Shown: in pieces, positions 18,203-27,113 of the stretch
How the letters are laid out: every line of letters begins with the position of its first letter
Position numbering within the stretch: the first letter of the stretch is position 1
Assembly (NCBI RefSeq): GCF_000685015.1
Contig: NZ_BAYA01000004.1
Span: 248,001 to 312,000, forward strand
From: Paraburkholderia bannensis NBRC 103871
GTDB taxonomy: Bacteria; Pseudomonadota; Gammaproteobacteria; Burkholderiales; Burkholderiaceae
DNA length: 64,000 nt
Direction of reading: 5' to 3'
Program-made: the position numbers and the translations under genes
Notes under the pieces: generated by a model
What the model was told of the DNA's origin: nothing
The model's database searches: none
Seen by the model: the letters and a program-made list of their open reading frames with translations, nothing else

Positions 18203-19258
18203 TCAACGCACGCCGACGCCCGGCTGCAATCCCCGGAACTGTCTCAACGCGGCGCGCCAATACGGTTCGCGCTTCGGCGAAGGCATCGCCGCGTCAAACG
18301 GAGCGTCGACCGGAGCGTCAACCGGCGCATCGACCAGCGCGGGCAATGCCACCCACGGCAGCGTCGGATGCAGATGATGTTGCCGATGCAGATGGTGATT
18401 CATCAGCAGCAGCCCCAGACCACGCGGCACCCGAAAGTCGCGCGCGCGGCCCGGCTCGTTCATCGCGACGCCGTAGTGCGGCAGGTTGTCCGCCAGCGAC
18501 AGCCACAAGCCGCGCAGGTACATCGCCAGCAGCAGCACCGGCCAGGCCTTCGCATAAAGCGCGAACGCGAGCGCATACAACGCCAGCGAACAAAGCCAGT
18601 CGCGGCGCGCGCGCCGACGTTTCGCGGGATCCTGCACGTGGTTCGCAAAGAGCTTCTGCACCTGGCGGCCCTCGTCGCCCTGCGCGGCCACGCCCCGCTC
18701 GATCACGGCGCACGCCATGCGCACCGGCACGAACGCGAGCAGCGGCGCGAGCAGTTCCGCCACATACAGACCGCCTAGCAGACGCGCGTACCAGGAGAGG
18801 CGGCGCAGCCAGCGCGGGCCGCGCGCATCGTCGACGTCGGGACGGTCGAACGCCTCGCGCGTAAAGCGGTGATGCATCAGGTGTCCGAAACGTACCGCGT
18901 CGAACGGCATGGCAAGACCGATGGCAAGCAGCCGCGCGACGGTCTCGTTGGCGCGCCGCGAGCGCAGCAACTGGCCGTGGATCCCTTCGTGAATCAAGCC
19001 CCAGTGAATCGGCGTGACCAGCACGACGGGCACGAGCGTCGCGAGCAGCACGAATGACATGCCGCCCGTCGCGCGCAGCAGCAAAGGCAAGCCGATGAGT
19101 TGATAGGCCAGCGCCAGCGCCGCCACGCCAGTGAGCACGAGGTTCGCGCGCACGTCGAGTTGGCGGCGCGCGGCAACCTGTGCAGCACGCTTTGCGGCGG
19201 CCTGCGCACTCGCCCTGGCGGGCTGGGGACGAACGGCGCTCGTGGACTCCATCGGCAT
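18203..19258 (-). CDS. Membrane fatty-acid desaturase family protein
   Basis: This 351-residue integral membrane di-iron protein has the three histidine boxes of the desaturase/hydroxylase superfamily: HEGIH (90-94), HLMHH (126-130) and HHLHRQHH (288-295). Hydrophobic stretches lie between them. It probably introduces a double bond or hydroxyl into an acyl or carotenoid-like chain; the substrate is not readable. The C-terminal region has a tandem repeat, LVDAPVDAPVDAPFDA (309-323), apparently from slippage of a 12-bp unit. Confidence 0.82.
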   Translation of the reverse strand: MPMESTSAVRPQPARASAQAAAKRAAQVAARRQLDVRANLVLTGVAALALAYQLIGLPLLLRATGGMSFVLLATLVPVVLVTPIHWGLIHEGIHGQLLRSRRANETVARLLAIGLAMPFDAVRFGHLMHHRFTREAFDRPDVDDARGPRWLRRLSWYARLLGGLYVAELLAPLLAFVPVRMACAVIERGVAAQGDEGRQVQKLFANHVQDPAKRRRARRDWLCSLALYALAFALYAKAWPVLLLAMYLRGLWLSLADNLPHYGVAMNEPGRARDFRVPRGLGLLLMNHHLHRQHHLHPTLPWVALPALVDAPVDAPVDAPFDAAMPSPKREPYWRAALRQFRGLQPGVGVR

Positions 19259-19380
19259 ACCTCGCGGTAAAGATTGCCGCGAAAATAGCAGCGCCGCGTG
19301 ACAGCGCCAGGACGCGCATCTTGCGGCGCATTACGGATTGCGAAGCGCGCAACAAAGCGCCCATCGCATCGACGAAAAAA

Positions 19381-19412
19381 AACCGCCTCGCGTGCAGCGA
19401 GGCGGTTTTCAG
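19381..19412. terminator. Rho-independent terminator, bidirectional
   Basis: A 10-bp stem AACCGCCTCG/CGAGGCGGTT is flanked by an A-run on the left and a T-run on the right, so it can work on both strands. It mainly ends the aldo/keto reductase transcript on the minus strand. Confidence 0.85.
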
Positions 19413-19458
19413 GCAATGCGCCGCGACTCGATCGCCGCGATCAGCGCGATCCGCGCGA

Positions 19459-20502
19459 TCAGATCGCCTGATCGGTCGACGGCTTTTCCCACAGATTGAT
19501 GCCGCCTTCGGTTGCGTAGCGGTCGATTTCGGCGAGTTCTTCCGCCGAGAATTCGAGGTTCTTCAGCGCCGCGACATTCTCGCGCACCTGCTCCGCACGG
19601 CTCGCGCCGATCAGCGCCGAGGTCACGCGGCCGCCGCGCAGCGTCCACGCAATCGCCATCTGCGCGAGGCTCTGGCCGCGGCGTTGCGCGAGTTCGTTGA
19701 GCTTGCGCACGTGCTCGATGTTGGTGGGGCTCAGGTGTTCGTTCTTGAGCGAGCCGCCGCCCGGACGGTTCACGCGCGCGTCTTCCGGCACGCCGTTCAG
19801 GTACTTGCTGGTGAGCAGGCCCTGTGCGAGCGGCGTGAACGCGATGCTGCCCGTGCCGATGTCTTCGAGCGTGTCGAGCAGCTCATGCTCGATCCAGCGG
19901 TTGAGCAGGTTGTACGACGGCTGATGGATCAGCAGCGGCACCTTGTACTCGGCCAGCAGCTTCGCCATTTCGCGCGTCTTTTGCGCCGAATACGACGAAA
20001 TGCCCACGTACAGCGCCTTGCCCTGCTGCACGGCGGTCGCGAGCGCACCCGCGGTTTCTTCAAGCGGCGTTTCCGAATCGAAGCGGTGCGAATAGAAGAT
20101 ATCGACGTAATCGAGGCCCATGCGCTGCAGGCTCTGGTCGAGGCTCGCGAGCACGTACTTGCGCGAGCCGCCGCCCTGGCCATACGGGCCCGGCCACATG
20201 TCCCAGCCCGCCTTCGACGAGATCAGCAGTTCGTCGCGGTAGGGACGGAAATCGTCCTTGAAAATGCGGCCGAAGTTGGTTTCGGCGCTGCCGTACGGCG
20301 GGCCGTAGTTGTTCGCGAGGTCGAAGTGCGTGATGCCGAGGTCAAAAGCCGTACGCAGGATTTCGCGCTGCGTCGAAATCGGCGTGGTGTCGCCGAAGTT
20401 GTGCCACAGGCCGAGCGAAAGCGCCGGCAGCTTGAGTCCCGACTTGCCGCAAAAGCGGTATTGCATTTCCGAATAGCGTTCAGCAGCTGCTTCGTAGGCC
20501 AT
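19459..20502 (-). CDS. Aldo/keto reductase, YghZ (L-glyceraldehyde 3-phosphate reductase) type
   Basis: This 347-residue NADPH-dependent aldo/keto reductase resembles AKR14/YghZ (Gpr). Catalytic residues are in place: D61, Y66 (LANNYGPPYG), K97 (ISSKAG) and H139 (YSHR). YghZ reduces L-glyceraldehyde 3-phosphate and detoxifies methylglyoxal; the exact substrate here is inferred. The gene is single, with a strong terminator after it. Confidence 0.88.
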   Translation of the reverse strand: MAYEAAAERYSEMQYRFCGKSGLKLPALSLGLWHNFGDTTPISTQREILRTAFDLGITHFDLANNYGPPYGSAETNFGRIFKDDFRPYRDELLISSKAGWDMWPGPYGQGGGSRKYVLASLDQSLQRMGLDYVDIFYSHRFDSETPLEETAGALATAVQQGKALYVGISSYSAQKTREMAKLLAEYKVPLLIHQPSYNLLNRWIEHELLDTLEDIGTGSIAFTPLAQGLLTSKYLNGVPEDARVNRPGGGSLKNEHLSPTNIEHVRKLNELAQRRGQSLAQMAIAWTLRGGRVTSALIGASRAEQVRENVAALKNLEFSAEELAEIDRYATEGGINLWEKPSTDQAI

Positions 20503-20750
20503 CTTTGAATCCTCGAACGGGAACTGGTTTCAGAAAATCCGGCGGCGGCGCGCGGAATTTGCGCATATCGCGCAAAAAACGCAGCAATAGCGCCATAAAA
20601 CCGTCAAATTCTGCGATGTGGCGCGCCGCGCGGATTGCCATGCTAGCCGATCCGCGCACTCCGTGCAGAAGCCCATCATGTGGGACAGGCGATGGACGCT
20701 GTCACCGTGCTCGCCTACACTGCGGCGTCCGTCTTCTGCATGAGGTCTTT

Positions 20751-20957
20751 ATGGTCAAAGCGCTTTCGTTCGCGCTGATCGCCTGCGGCGTTGCGCTGCT
20801 CTATTTCGGCGGTCAGTCGTTTCATTCGTTCTCGAACGACGTGTCGCGCCTCGTCACCGGTGCGCCCACCGATCGCACGATGATCCTGATTGTGGCGGGC
20901 GCCGCCGCGACCGTCGCCGGGCTCACCGGCCTGGTGGTGTCGGGACGCCGGCGCTAG
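20751..20957 (+). CDS. DUF3185 family small membrane protein (68 aa)
   Basis: This 68-residue protein has two transmembrane helices (about 4-21 and 44-63) joined by a Ser/Thr/Asp-rich loop, and a basic C-terminus GRRR. Length and pattern fit DUF3185, a family without known function. The ATG at 20751 follows a GAGG ribosome site; the open frame continues upstream without family features, so the short start is preferred. Confidence 0.7.
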   Translation: MVKALSFALIACGVALLYFGGQSFHSFSNDVSRLVTGAPTDRTMILIVAGAAATVAGLTGLVVSGRRR

Positions 20958-20990
20958 GCCGACGCCCTTTTCGAGCCGCCGCTAGACGGC

Positions 20991-21755
20991 TCAGACAAGC
21001 TTCACTTCCGGCTGCGAAGCCGAGCGCGTGCCCGGCAGCGGCACGTTGCTCGCGCCGTGGTAGGTGTAGACCAGCGAGAACTTCACGTCGTCGCTCTGGT
21101 TCTGCCCCGCCGAGTGCAGCGTGTTGCAGTGGAAGAACACGACATCGCCCTTCTGCAGCGTCGGCGAGATCGCCTTGTCGATCCATGCCTGGTTTTCCGG
21201 CAGATCGGAGCGGAAGAACTTCGCATTGTCGAAGCTGCCCGACGTGAACGGCGCGGTATGCGAGCCCGGCACGAACCACAGGCCGCCGTTCTCGACCGTC
21301 TCCGGCCCAAGCGCGAGCCACACCGACACCAGGTCGTCGCGCTCGAACGACCAGTAACGCACGTCGCGATGCCAGCCCGTCAGGCTGCCGTACGCGGGGT
21401 GCTTGGTCATCATGCAGTTGTGGTGCGCGCGCGAGAGCACCGGCTCCTCGCCGAAATACAGCTCCATCCAGCCCGCGACCTCGGGCGAGGTCGCCCATGC
21501 GCGATACGACGGGTGGCGCGAATACGCGTCGAGCAGACGGCGCACCGTATGGCCGCCGGGCGCGTCCTTCGAGTCGGGCGCGCCGGGATAACGCAGATCG
21601 GCTTCGAATTCGAGCGGCGCGGCGGCCGCCTCCAACTGTTCCTGCGCAGCGCGCTTGATCTCGTCGCACCGTTCGGGCGAGACGAGCCCCGGCACGACCA
21701 CGAAACCGCGCTCGCGCAGCGCCTGCACCTGTTCCTTCTTTGACTGGACTGACAT
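20991..21755 (-). CDS. Phytanoyl-CoA dioxygenase family protein
   Basis: This Fe(II)/2-oxoglutarate-dependent dioxygenase has 254 residues from the ATG at 21755 (MSVQSKKEQV). The metal-binding facial triad is visible as H129-x-D131 (GWHRDVRYW) and H214 (NTLHSAGQ). A longer open frame upstream encodes low-complexity Arg/Pro sequence and was rejected. The small-molecule substrate is unknown; relatives hydroxylate acyl-CoAs, ectoine or other metabolites. The gene is single and convergent with the DUF3185 gene. Confidence 0.85.
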   Translation of the reverse strand: MSVQSKKEQVQALRERGFVVVPGLVSPERCDEIKRAAQEQLEAAAAPLEFEADLRYPGAPDSKDAPGGHTVRRLLDAYSRHPSYRAWATSPEVAGWMELYFGEEPVLSRAHHNCMMTKHPAYGSLTGWHRDVRYWSFERDDLVSVWLALGPETVENGGLWFVPGSHTAPFTSGSFDNAKFFRSDLPENQAWIDKAISPTLQKGDVVFFHCNTLHSAGQNQSDDVKFSLVYTYHGASNVPLPGTRSASQPEVKLV

Positions 21756-22320
21756 GGGACTTCCGTTATTCGAGGCCTGCATGGGCCGCGGCCATGCGAG
21801 CCGCGGCAGCGGCGCCGCGCTTATGTGCCGCTTTGTGCGTTTCGGGCGCGCCGTGCGTTCGATTGTAAGAGCGCGCGCACGCGGCTGGAAGCGGCGCTCG
21901 CACGCATCGATGCTCACATCGACGCACATCGATGAAGCAGCGCCGCACCGCCATGGCGACTAAGGGCGCGATCGCATGCATCAAGATGCGTCGCAAATCG
22001 ACGGGGCCGGGTATTAACCGACTTTCGGGCGTCATGATTCGCGTGTAGTCTGCCCGGATGCTGTTTTTCGACCACGAATATCTATCGCGCTCGCGGACTG
22101 CCGCGCAGCCCTTGCCCAGCAAGGCTGCTGCCCTCCCAAGTCCGTCACCGCGCGCCCTCTCAAGCCTTGTCCACGCCTTGCGGCCTGTCTCGCGTTTCCC
22201 TTAATTGTGACCACGCTGAAAACAGGCACGCTTGCTGCTCGAATCGACGCGGCCCGCTGCGAACCTCGTAACGACGAACCTCGCAACGAATTTCGCGTCG
22301 AACCTGAAACTGCCTACACC
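21756..22320. other. Intergenic region upstream of the dioxygenase
   Basis: No well-supported gene was found. A short cluster of ATCGATG/CATCGACGC near-repeats occurs at about 21904-21935. The right part may hold the 5' end of the uncertain Arg-rich frame that follows. Confidence 0.45.
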
Positions 22321-22680
22321 ATGCCTACCCTTTCCGACACTCGTCGCATGACTCATGCTGCCCTGAAGGCCGCCCGCCCCGCCCGCCGCCATGTCATGCG
22401 CGCACTGCGCCACCATGCCGCGCGCACGCGCGCGCTCGCCCAGCAGGTGCGGGCCGCCCATCCGGTCGACAGCATGCGGTCGTGGTTCCACACGTTCTTC
22501 TCGGTGCTGCGCCTGCGCGCGGGCGCGCGCCACTTCTCGCTGCGCACGCTGCTGTACCGGCCGAACGCGACGCTGCGCACGCTCGCCGCGCCTTCGACCG
22601 TGCATACCGCACGCAACGCGCGCCAGCCGCGCCGCATCACTGCGAGCAGCGCGGGCTGGTTCGGCTTCTCAATGCGCTGA
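22321..22680 (+). CDS. Possible Arg-rich small protein of unknown function
   Basis: This frame of 119 codons encodes a very basic protein (Arg/His/Ala-rich; MPTLSDTRRMTHAALKAARP at the start) ending SAGWFGFSMR. The frame is open upstream as well (possible start 22207). No strong ribosome site, domain or membrane segment is seen, and the base bias of high-GC DNA can produce such frames by chance. It is placed between the dioxygenase and metK and is followed by the bidirectional metK terminator. Treat as doubtful. Confidence 0.3.
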   Translation: MPTLSDTRRMTHAALKAARPARRHVMRALRHHAARTRALAQQVRAAHPVDSMRSWFHTFFSVLRLRAGARHFSLRTLLYRPNATLRTLAAPSTVHTARNARQPRRITASSAGWFGFSMR

Positions 22681-22745
22681 GCGCGCCGGCGACCGTCGGC
22701 GGCACGCGCCGCACTCGCCACACATACCGCACGCGCCAGAAAACA

Positions 22746-22782
22746 AAAAACCCCGCCAGGGCTTGCGCCCTGCGGGGTTTTT
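22746..22782. terminator. Rho-independent terminator of metK, bidirectional
   Basis: The stem AAAAACCCCGC-AGGGC/GCCCT-GCGGGGTTTTT has a 4-nt loop and one bulged C at 22757. A-run and T-run flanks allow termination on both strands; it lies 18 bp after the metK stop. Confidence 0.9.
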
Positions 22783-22800
22783 CTTTGCGTGCGTCGCGGC

Positions 22801-23988
22801 TTAAGCGAGCGCGCCAACCGGCTCCGTGCCAGCCGCTTCGGCCAGTGCGAGCGCGCGGTCGGTGGCTTCCCACGTGAATTCCGGCTCTTCGCGGCCGAAG
22901 TGGCCGTAAGCAGCGGTCTTCTCGTAGATCGGGCGCAGCAGGTCGAGCATCTGGATGATGCCCTTCGGACGCAGGTCGAAGTGTTCGCGCACGAGCTTCG
23001 TGATCGTCGCGTCCGAGACCTTGCCGGTGCCGAACGTGTTGACCATCACCGAAGTCGGCTCGGCCACGCCGATGGCGTACGAGACCTGGATCAGGCAGCG
23101 CGAAGCCAGACCGGCGGCGACGATGTTCTTCGCCACGTAACGGCCAGCGTAAGCCGCCGAGCGGTCGACCTTCGACGGATCCTTGCCCGAGAACGCACCG
23201 CCGCCGTGCGGGGCTGCGCCGCCGTACGTATCGACGATGATCTTGCGGCCCGTGAGGCCGCAATCGCCCTGCGGGCCGCCGATCACGAAGCGACCGGTCG
23301 GGTTGACGAGGAACTTGATGTCGCCCTTGATGAGCTCAGCCGGGAGCACCGGCTTGATGACTTCTTCGATGACGGCTTCGCGCAGCGTGGCCAGGTCGAT
23401 GTCCGGCGAGTGCTGCGTCGACAGCACGACCGTGTCGATGGCGTGCGGCTTGCCGTCGACGTAGCGCACCGTGACCTGCGACTTCGCGTCCGGACGCAGC
23501 CAGGGCAGGCGGCCGTCGCGGCGCAGGTTCGACTGGCGCTCGACCAGACGGTGCGACAGGTGGATCGGCAGCGGCATCAGTTCGGGCGTTTCGTCGCACG
23601 CATAACCGAACATCAGGCCCTGGTCGCCAGCACCTTGATCGAGGTTGTTGTCGTGCGCGCGGTCGACGCCTTGAGCGATGTCCGGCGACTGCTTGTCGTA
23701 AGCGACGAGCACCGCGCAGCCGCGGTAGTCGATGCCGTAGTCGGTGTTGTCGTAGCCGATGCGCTTGATCGTGTCGCGCGCGACCTGGATGTAGTCGACG
23801 TTGGCCGTCGTGGTGATTTCACCGGCGAGCACGACGAGACCCGTGTTGCACAGCGTTTCCGCTGCAACGCGCGAGTACTTGTCCTGCGTCAGGATGGCAT
23901 CGAGAATCGCGTCCGAGATCTGATCCGCGACTTTGTCGGGATGGCCTTCGGAAACGGATTCGGAAGTGAAGAAATAGTCGTTTGCCAC
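22801..23988 (-). CDS. metK: S-adenosylmethionine synthetase
   Basis: MetK makes S-adenosylmethionine from methionine and ATP in the cytoplasm. The 395-residue protein is full length with the substrate motifs [12 protein letters not shown] (15-26), [12 protein letters not shown] and [16 protein letters not shown]. Translation starts at GTG ([10 protein letters not shown]) behind an AAGGAG site. The long 5' region holds nested inverted repeats that could control expression. It is divergent from the acyltransferase gene, an arrangement common in betaproteobacteria. Confidence 0.98.
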   Translation of the reverse strand: MANDYFFTSESVSEGHPDKVADQISDAILDAILTQDKYSRVAAETLCNTGLVVLAGEITTTANVDYIQVARDTIKRIGYDNTDYGIDYRGCAVLVAYDKQSPDIAQGVDRAHDNNLDQGAGDQGLMFGYACDETPELMPLPIHLSHRLVERQSNLRRDGRLPWLRPDAKSQVTVRYVDGKPHAIDTVVLSTQHSPDIDLATLREAVIEEVIKPVLPAELIKGDIKFLVNPTGRFVIGGPQGDCGLTGRKIIVDTYGGAAPHGGGAFSGKDPSKVDRSAAYAGRYVAKNIVAAGLASRCLIQVSYAIGVAEPTSVMVNTFGTGKVSDATITKLVREHFDLRPKGIIQMLDLLRPIYEKTAAYGHFGREEPEFTWEATDRALALAEAAGTEPVGALA

Positions 23989-24120
23989 GTGTAAGGCTCC
24001 TTGTAGCTGGTGACGGTTAATTTCACGTAGCCAGCTTCGGGAGCTTTGAAGCGGCGACGCTTTAGCGGATTACCTGGTCCAGTTAGTCACGACCGCACAC
24101 TTAGCTCCGTGGCGCGATAC
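23989..24120 (-). promoter_or_regulatory. Candidate structured leader of metK
   Basis: Read on the minus strand, AGCTGG (24030s) pairs with CCAGCT (24005-24010) next to the AAGGAG ribosome site, and nearby GTGA/TCAC can extend the helix. Further upstream GGAGCT can pair with AGCTCC, and the AGCT-containing arms could compete, giving alternative folds. I do not recognise a known SAM- or SAH-riboswitch consensus. Confidence 0.35.
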
Positions 24121-24265
24121 ATGACGAACCGGCTTCGCCCCGCAAGTTGTCAGTTAACTCGGCGAAGCCCGTATTATAGCGACTTCCCTAATTTGTCGCA
24201 GAGTCACACCGCGTGTTGTCAATCGTTTTCTCCACTGCTTTCCGGCTCGTCACGGGAGTCGCCGC

Positions 24266-25150
24266 ATGCTAGGCAAACTCGGCTCACGTTTCGCCATTGG
24301 TCTGCTGAAACTTTTTGCGATCCTACCCTATGGTTTCGTCGCTCGCCTGGGAGACGGGCTGGGCTGGCTGCTCTACCAGATCCCAAGCCGCCGCAAGCGC
24401 GTCGTCCACACCAACCTGCGCCTGTGCTTCCCCGAGTGGAGCGACGAAAAGCGCGAGGAAGTCGCGGGCCAGCACTTTCGCCAGGCGATCCGCAGCTACA
24501 TGGAGCGCAGCGTGCAGTGGTTCGGCTCGGCGAAAAAGCTCGAAAAGCTCGTCCAGCTCGACAGCGAAATCGACCTGAACGACCCCAATTTGCCGCCGAC
24601 GCTGTTCCTCGGGCTGCATTTTGTCGGCATCGAGGCCGGTTCGATGTTCCTCAACTACTCGCTGCACCGCCCCTGCGGCTCGCTCTACCAGCCGTTCTCG
24701 AACCCCGAGTTCGAGGCCGCCGCGAAAGCCGGCCGCAGCCGCTTCGGCGCCGAAATGGTCAGCCGCGCGGACAGCGCGCGCGCCGTGCTGCGCTGGCTGC
24801 GCGACAAGAAGCCGGTGATGCTCGGCGCCGATATGGACTACGGCATGCGCAACTCCACCTTCGTGCCGTTCTTCGGCGTGCCGGCCTGTACGCTCACGGC
24901 GGTCGGGCGTCTGGCGAAGGTGGGGCATGCGCAGGTCGTGCCGTTCATCGGCGAGGTGCTGCCCAATTACAAGGGTTATCGGCTGAAAGTCTTCAAACCT
25001 TGGGAAAATTATCCGACCGGCGACGACGAGCTCGACGCCCGCCGCATGAACGCGTTTCTCGAAGAGCAGATCCCGCGCATTCCCGAGCAGTATTACTGGG
25101 TGCACAAGCGCTTCAAGACGCGCCCGGAGGGGCAGCCGGGGGTCTATTGA
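24266..25150 (+). CDS. Lauroyl/myristoyl acyltransferase, LpxL/HtrB family
   Basis: This late acyltransferase of lipid A biosynthesis (294 residues) adds a secondary acyl chain to Kdo2-lipid IVA at the inner membrane. It has an N-terminal membrane anchor (about 10-38) and the catalytic HX4E motif H118-FVGI-E123. It begins ATGCTAGGCAAACTC, about 280 bp from the divergent metK start, and is followed by dapF. Only one acyltransferase gene is present here; which secondary position it acylates is not readable. Confidence 0.88.
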   Translation: MLGKLGSRFAIGLLKLFAILPYGFVARLGDGLGWLLYQIPSRRKRVVHTNLRLCFPEWSDEKREEVAGQHFRQAIRSYMERSVQWFGSAKKLEKLVQLDSEIDLNDPNLPPTLFLGLHFVGIEAGSMFLNYSLHRPCGSLYQPFSNPEFEAAAKAGRSRFGAEMVSRADSARAVLRWLRDKKPVMLGADMDYGMRNSTFVPFFGVPACTLTAVGRLAKVGHAQVVPFIGEVLPNYKGYRLKVFKPWENYPTGDDELDARRMNAFLEEQIPRIPEQYYWVHKRFKTRPEGQPGVY

Positions 25151-25330
25151 AGCCGGCGTAATGGCCGTGCCCCAAGTCGTCCCGGATGTCGTGATGCAAG
25201 CCGCCTGCGGGCGGCTTTTTGCTGCGCGAGCGCTTTCGACACCCGCGTCCGGCACCGGGGCTGCGTGTATCATTCGCTATTCGGCGCAACTCGCCGCACC
25301 TCCTTTCGCAGCAAGGACTCGACGTACACC

Positions 25331-26197
25331 GTGAAGCTGAAATTCACCAAGATGCACGGCGCGGGCAACGACTTCGTCGTGCTCGACGGCTACACCCAGT
25401 CGCTTACGCTCACGCCCGAACGCGTGCGCGCGCTCGCTGACCGCCATTTCGGCGTCGGCGCGGATCAACTGCTGGTGGTCGAGAAACCGACCGTCGATGG
25501 CGTCGATTTCCGCTATCGCATCTTCAATTGCGACGGCGGCGAGGTCGAACACTGCGGCAACGGCGCGCGCTGCTTCGTCAAATTCGTGCGCGACCGCAAG
25601 CTCACCGACGCGCGCCAGGTGCGCGTGCAGGTGCAAAAAGGCGTGCTCACGCTCGTCATGCAGGACAACGGCGAGGTCGTGGTCGACATGGGCAGCCCGG
25701 TTTTCGAGCCGGTGCAGGTGCCGTTCGACGCGAGCGGCCTCGAAGGCCGCCGCGAGGGCAACGACACGCTCTGGCCGCTCGACGTGAATGGCCAGACGCG
25801 CTGGATTTCGGCGGTATCGATGGGCAATCCGCACGCGGTGCAGATCGTCGACGATGCCGAAGCCTTCGCCGTTCTCGACGACGGCCCCGTGATTGAAAAG
25901 CACGCGCGCTTTCCGAACAAGGTCAACGCGGGCTTCATGCAGATCGTCTCGCGCAACGAGGTGAAGCTGCGCGTGTTCGAGCGCGGCGCGGGTGAAACGC
26001 TCGCGTGCGGCACGGGCGCGTGCGCGGCGGTGGCGGCAGGGATTCGCCGCGGTCTGCTCGATTCGCCGGTCAAGGTGCACACGCACGGCGGCCAGCTCAC
26101 GATCGCCTGGGACGGCGCGCGCGACGAAAGCGCCGCGCTGACCATGGCCGGCCCGGCCGCGACCGTGTTCGAAGGCGAAATCGACATCCAGGACTGA
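25331..26197 (+). CDS. dapF: Diaminopimelate epimerase
   Basis: DapF converts LL- to meso-diaminopimelate for peptidoglycan and lysine. The 288-residue protein has both catalytic cysteines, C75 (EHCGNGARC) and C226 (ACGTGAC). The GTG at 25331 ([15 protein letters not shown]) matches the family N-terminus; an upstream in-frame ATG at 25265 would add unsupported residues. It lies downstream of the acyltransferase and upstream of the DUF484 gene, the usual dapF-DUF484-xerC order. Confidence 0.96.
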   Translation: MKLKFTKMHGAGNDFVVLDGYTQSLTLTPERVRALADRHFGVGADQLLVVEKPTVDGVDFRYRIFNCDGGEVEHCGNGARCFVKFVRDRKLTDARQVRVQVQKGVLTLVMQDNGEVVVDMGSPVFEPVQVPFDASGLEGRREGNDTLWPLDVNGQTRWISAVSMGNPHAVQIVDDAEAFAVLDDGPVIEKHARFPNKVNAGFMQIVSRNEVKLRVFERGAGETLACGTGACAAVAAGIRRGLLDSPVKVHTHGGQLTIAWDGARDESAALTMAGPAATVFEGEIDIQD

Positions 26198-26398
26198 TCC
26201 CGCAGGCGGTCTCATCCGCCGCATTGGTTTGTTTCACGCACCACCCAGCGGTACCCAGCACTACGCAAGACCTTCCGCGCCGCGATGCTTTTGCACGCAC
26301 TGTGAGGCATCCCGCGCGCGGCCACGATACATCGCCTCATCCGGCGCGCAGCCGCGCGCCGCTTCCTGACCGAACGCGCTTATTGACGTGCTAAAAAC

Positions 26399-27082
26399 AT
26401 GACCGATCGCGAAGTCGCCGATTATCTGCTTGCCAACCCTAACTTCTTCGTCGAGCACGCCGAGCTGCTGGTCTCGCTCAGGCTGGGCAACCCGCACGGC
26501 AAGGCCGCCGTGTCGCTCCAGGAGCGCCAGATGGAGATGCTGCGCGAGAAGAACAAACACCTGGAACTGCGTCTGTCCGAGCTGCTGCGCTACGGCCACG
26601 AGAACGACAGCATTGCCGCGAAGATGGTTCACTGGACTTCGCTCGTGCTAGCCGAGCGCGATCCGCACGCGTTGCCGCGCATGATCGCCGAGCGTCTGCG
26701 CGAGGAGTTCGACGTGCCGCAATCGGCGCTGCGCCTGTGGGATGTCGCCGAAACCTACGCGCAGGCAAGTTTCGCGAAGCACACCGGCGAGGAAGTGCGC
26801 CTCTTCGCAGGCAGCCTGGCGACGCCGTATTGCGGCGCGAATACGGGCTTCGAAGCCGCGCAGTGGCTCGACGCCGAGCAAGGCGAGCCGCAGTCGGTCG
26901 CGATCATCACGCTGCGCAAGCGCGTGACGGACGAAGAGCGCGACCCGAGTGGCGAGCCGTTCGGCCTGCTGGTGATGGGTTCGCCCGATCCGCGCCGCTT
27001 CCATGACGGCATGGGCACCGATTTCCTGCGCCAGATCGGCACGCTTGCCAGCGGCGCGCTCGCGCGCCTGTTGCCGCATTGA
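26399..27082 (+). CDS. DUF484 family (GAF-like) protein
   Basis: This 227-residue protein belongs to the DUF484 family, which has a GAF-like fold after an N-terminal helical region. The start MTDREVADYLLANPNFFVEH is typical, followed by a coiled-coil-like stretch (about 40-65). No catalytic role is known. It is almost always next to xerC, as here (31 bp upstream), suggesting a link to chromosome-dimer resolution that remains unproven. Confidence 0.88.
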   Translation: MTDREVADYLLANPNFFVEHAELLVSLRLGNPHGKAAVSLQERQMEMLREKNKHLELRLSELLRYGHENDSIAAKMVHWTSLVLAERDPHALPRMIAERLREEFDVPQSALRLWDVAETYAQASFAKHTGEEVRLFAGSLATPYCGANTGFEAAQWLDAEQGEPQSVAIITLRKRVTDEERDPSGEPFGLLVMGSPDPRRFHDGMGTDFLRQIGTLASGALARLLPH

Positions 27083-27113
27083 GTGGCCGCACTGATCCTT
27101 TATTGAAGCGGTT

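Noticed and set aside
23989..24120. Calling the metK leader a SAM or SAH riboswitch
   Set aside because: I could not match the known core motifs; only inverted repeats are visible.
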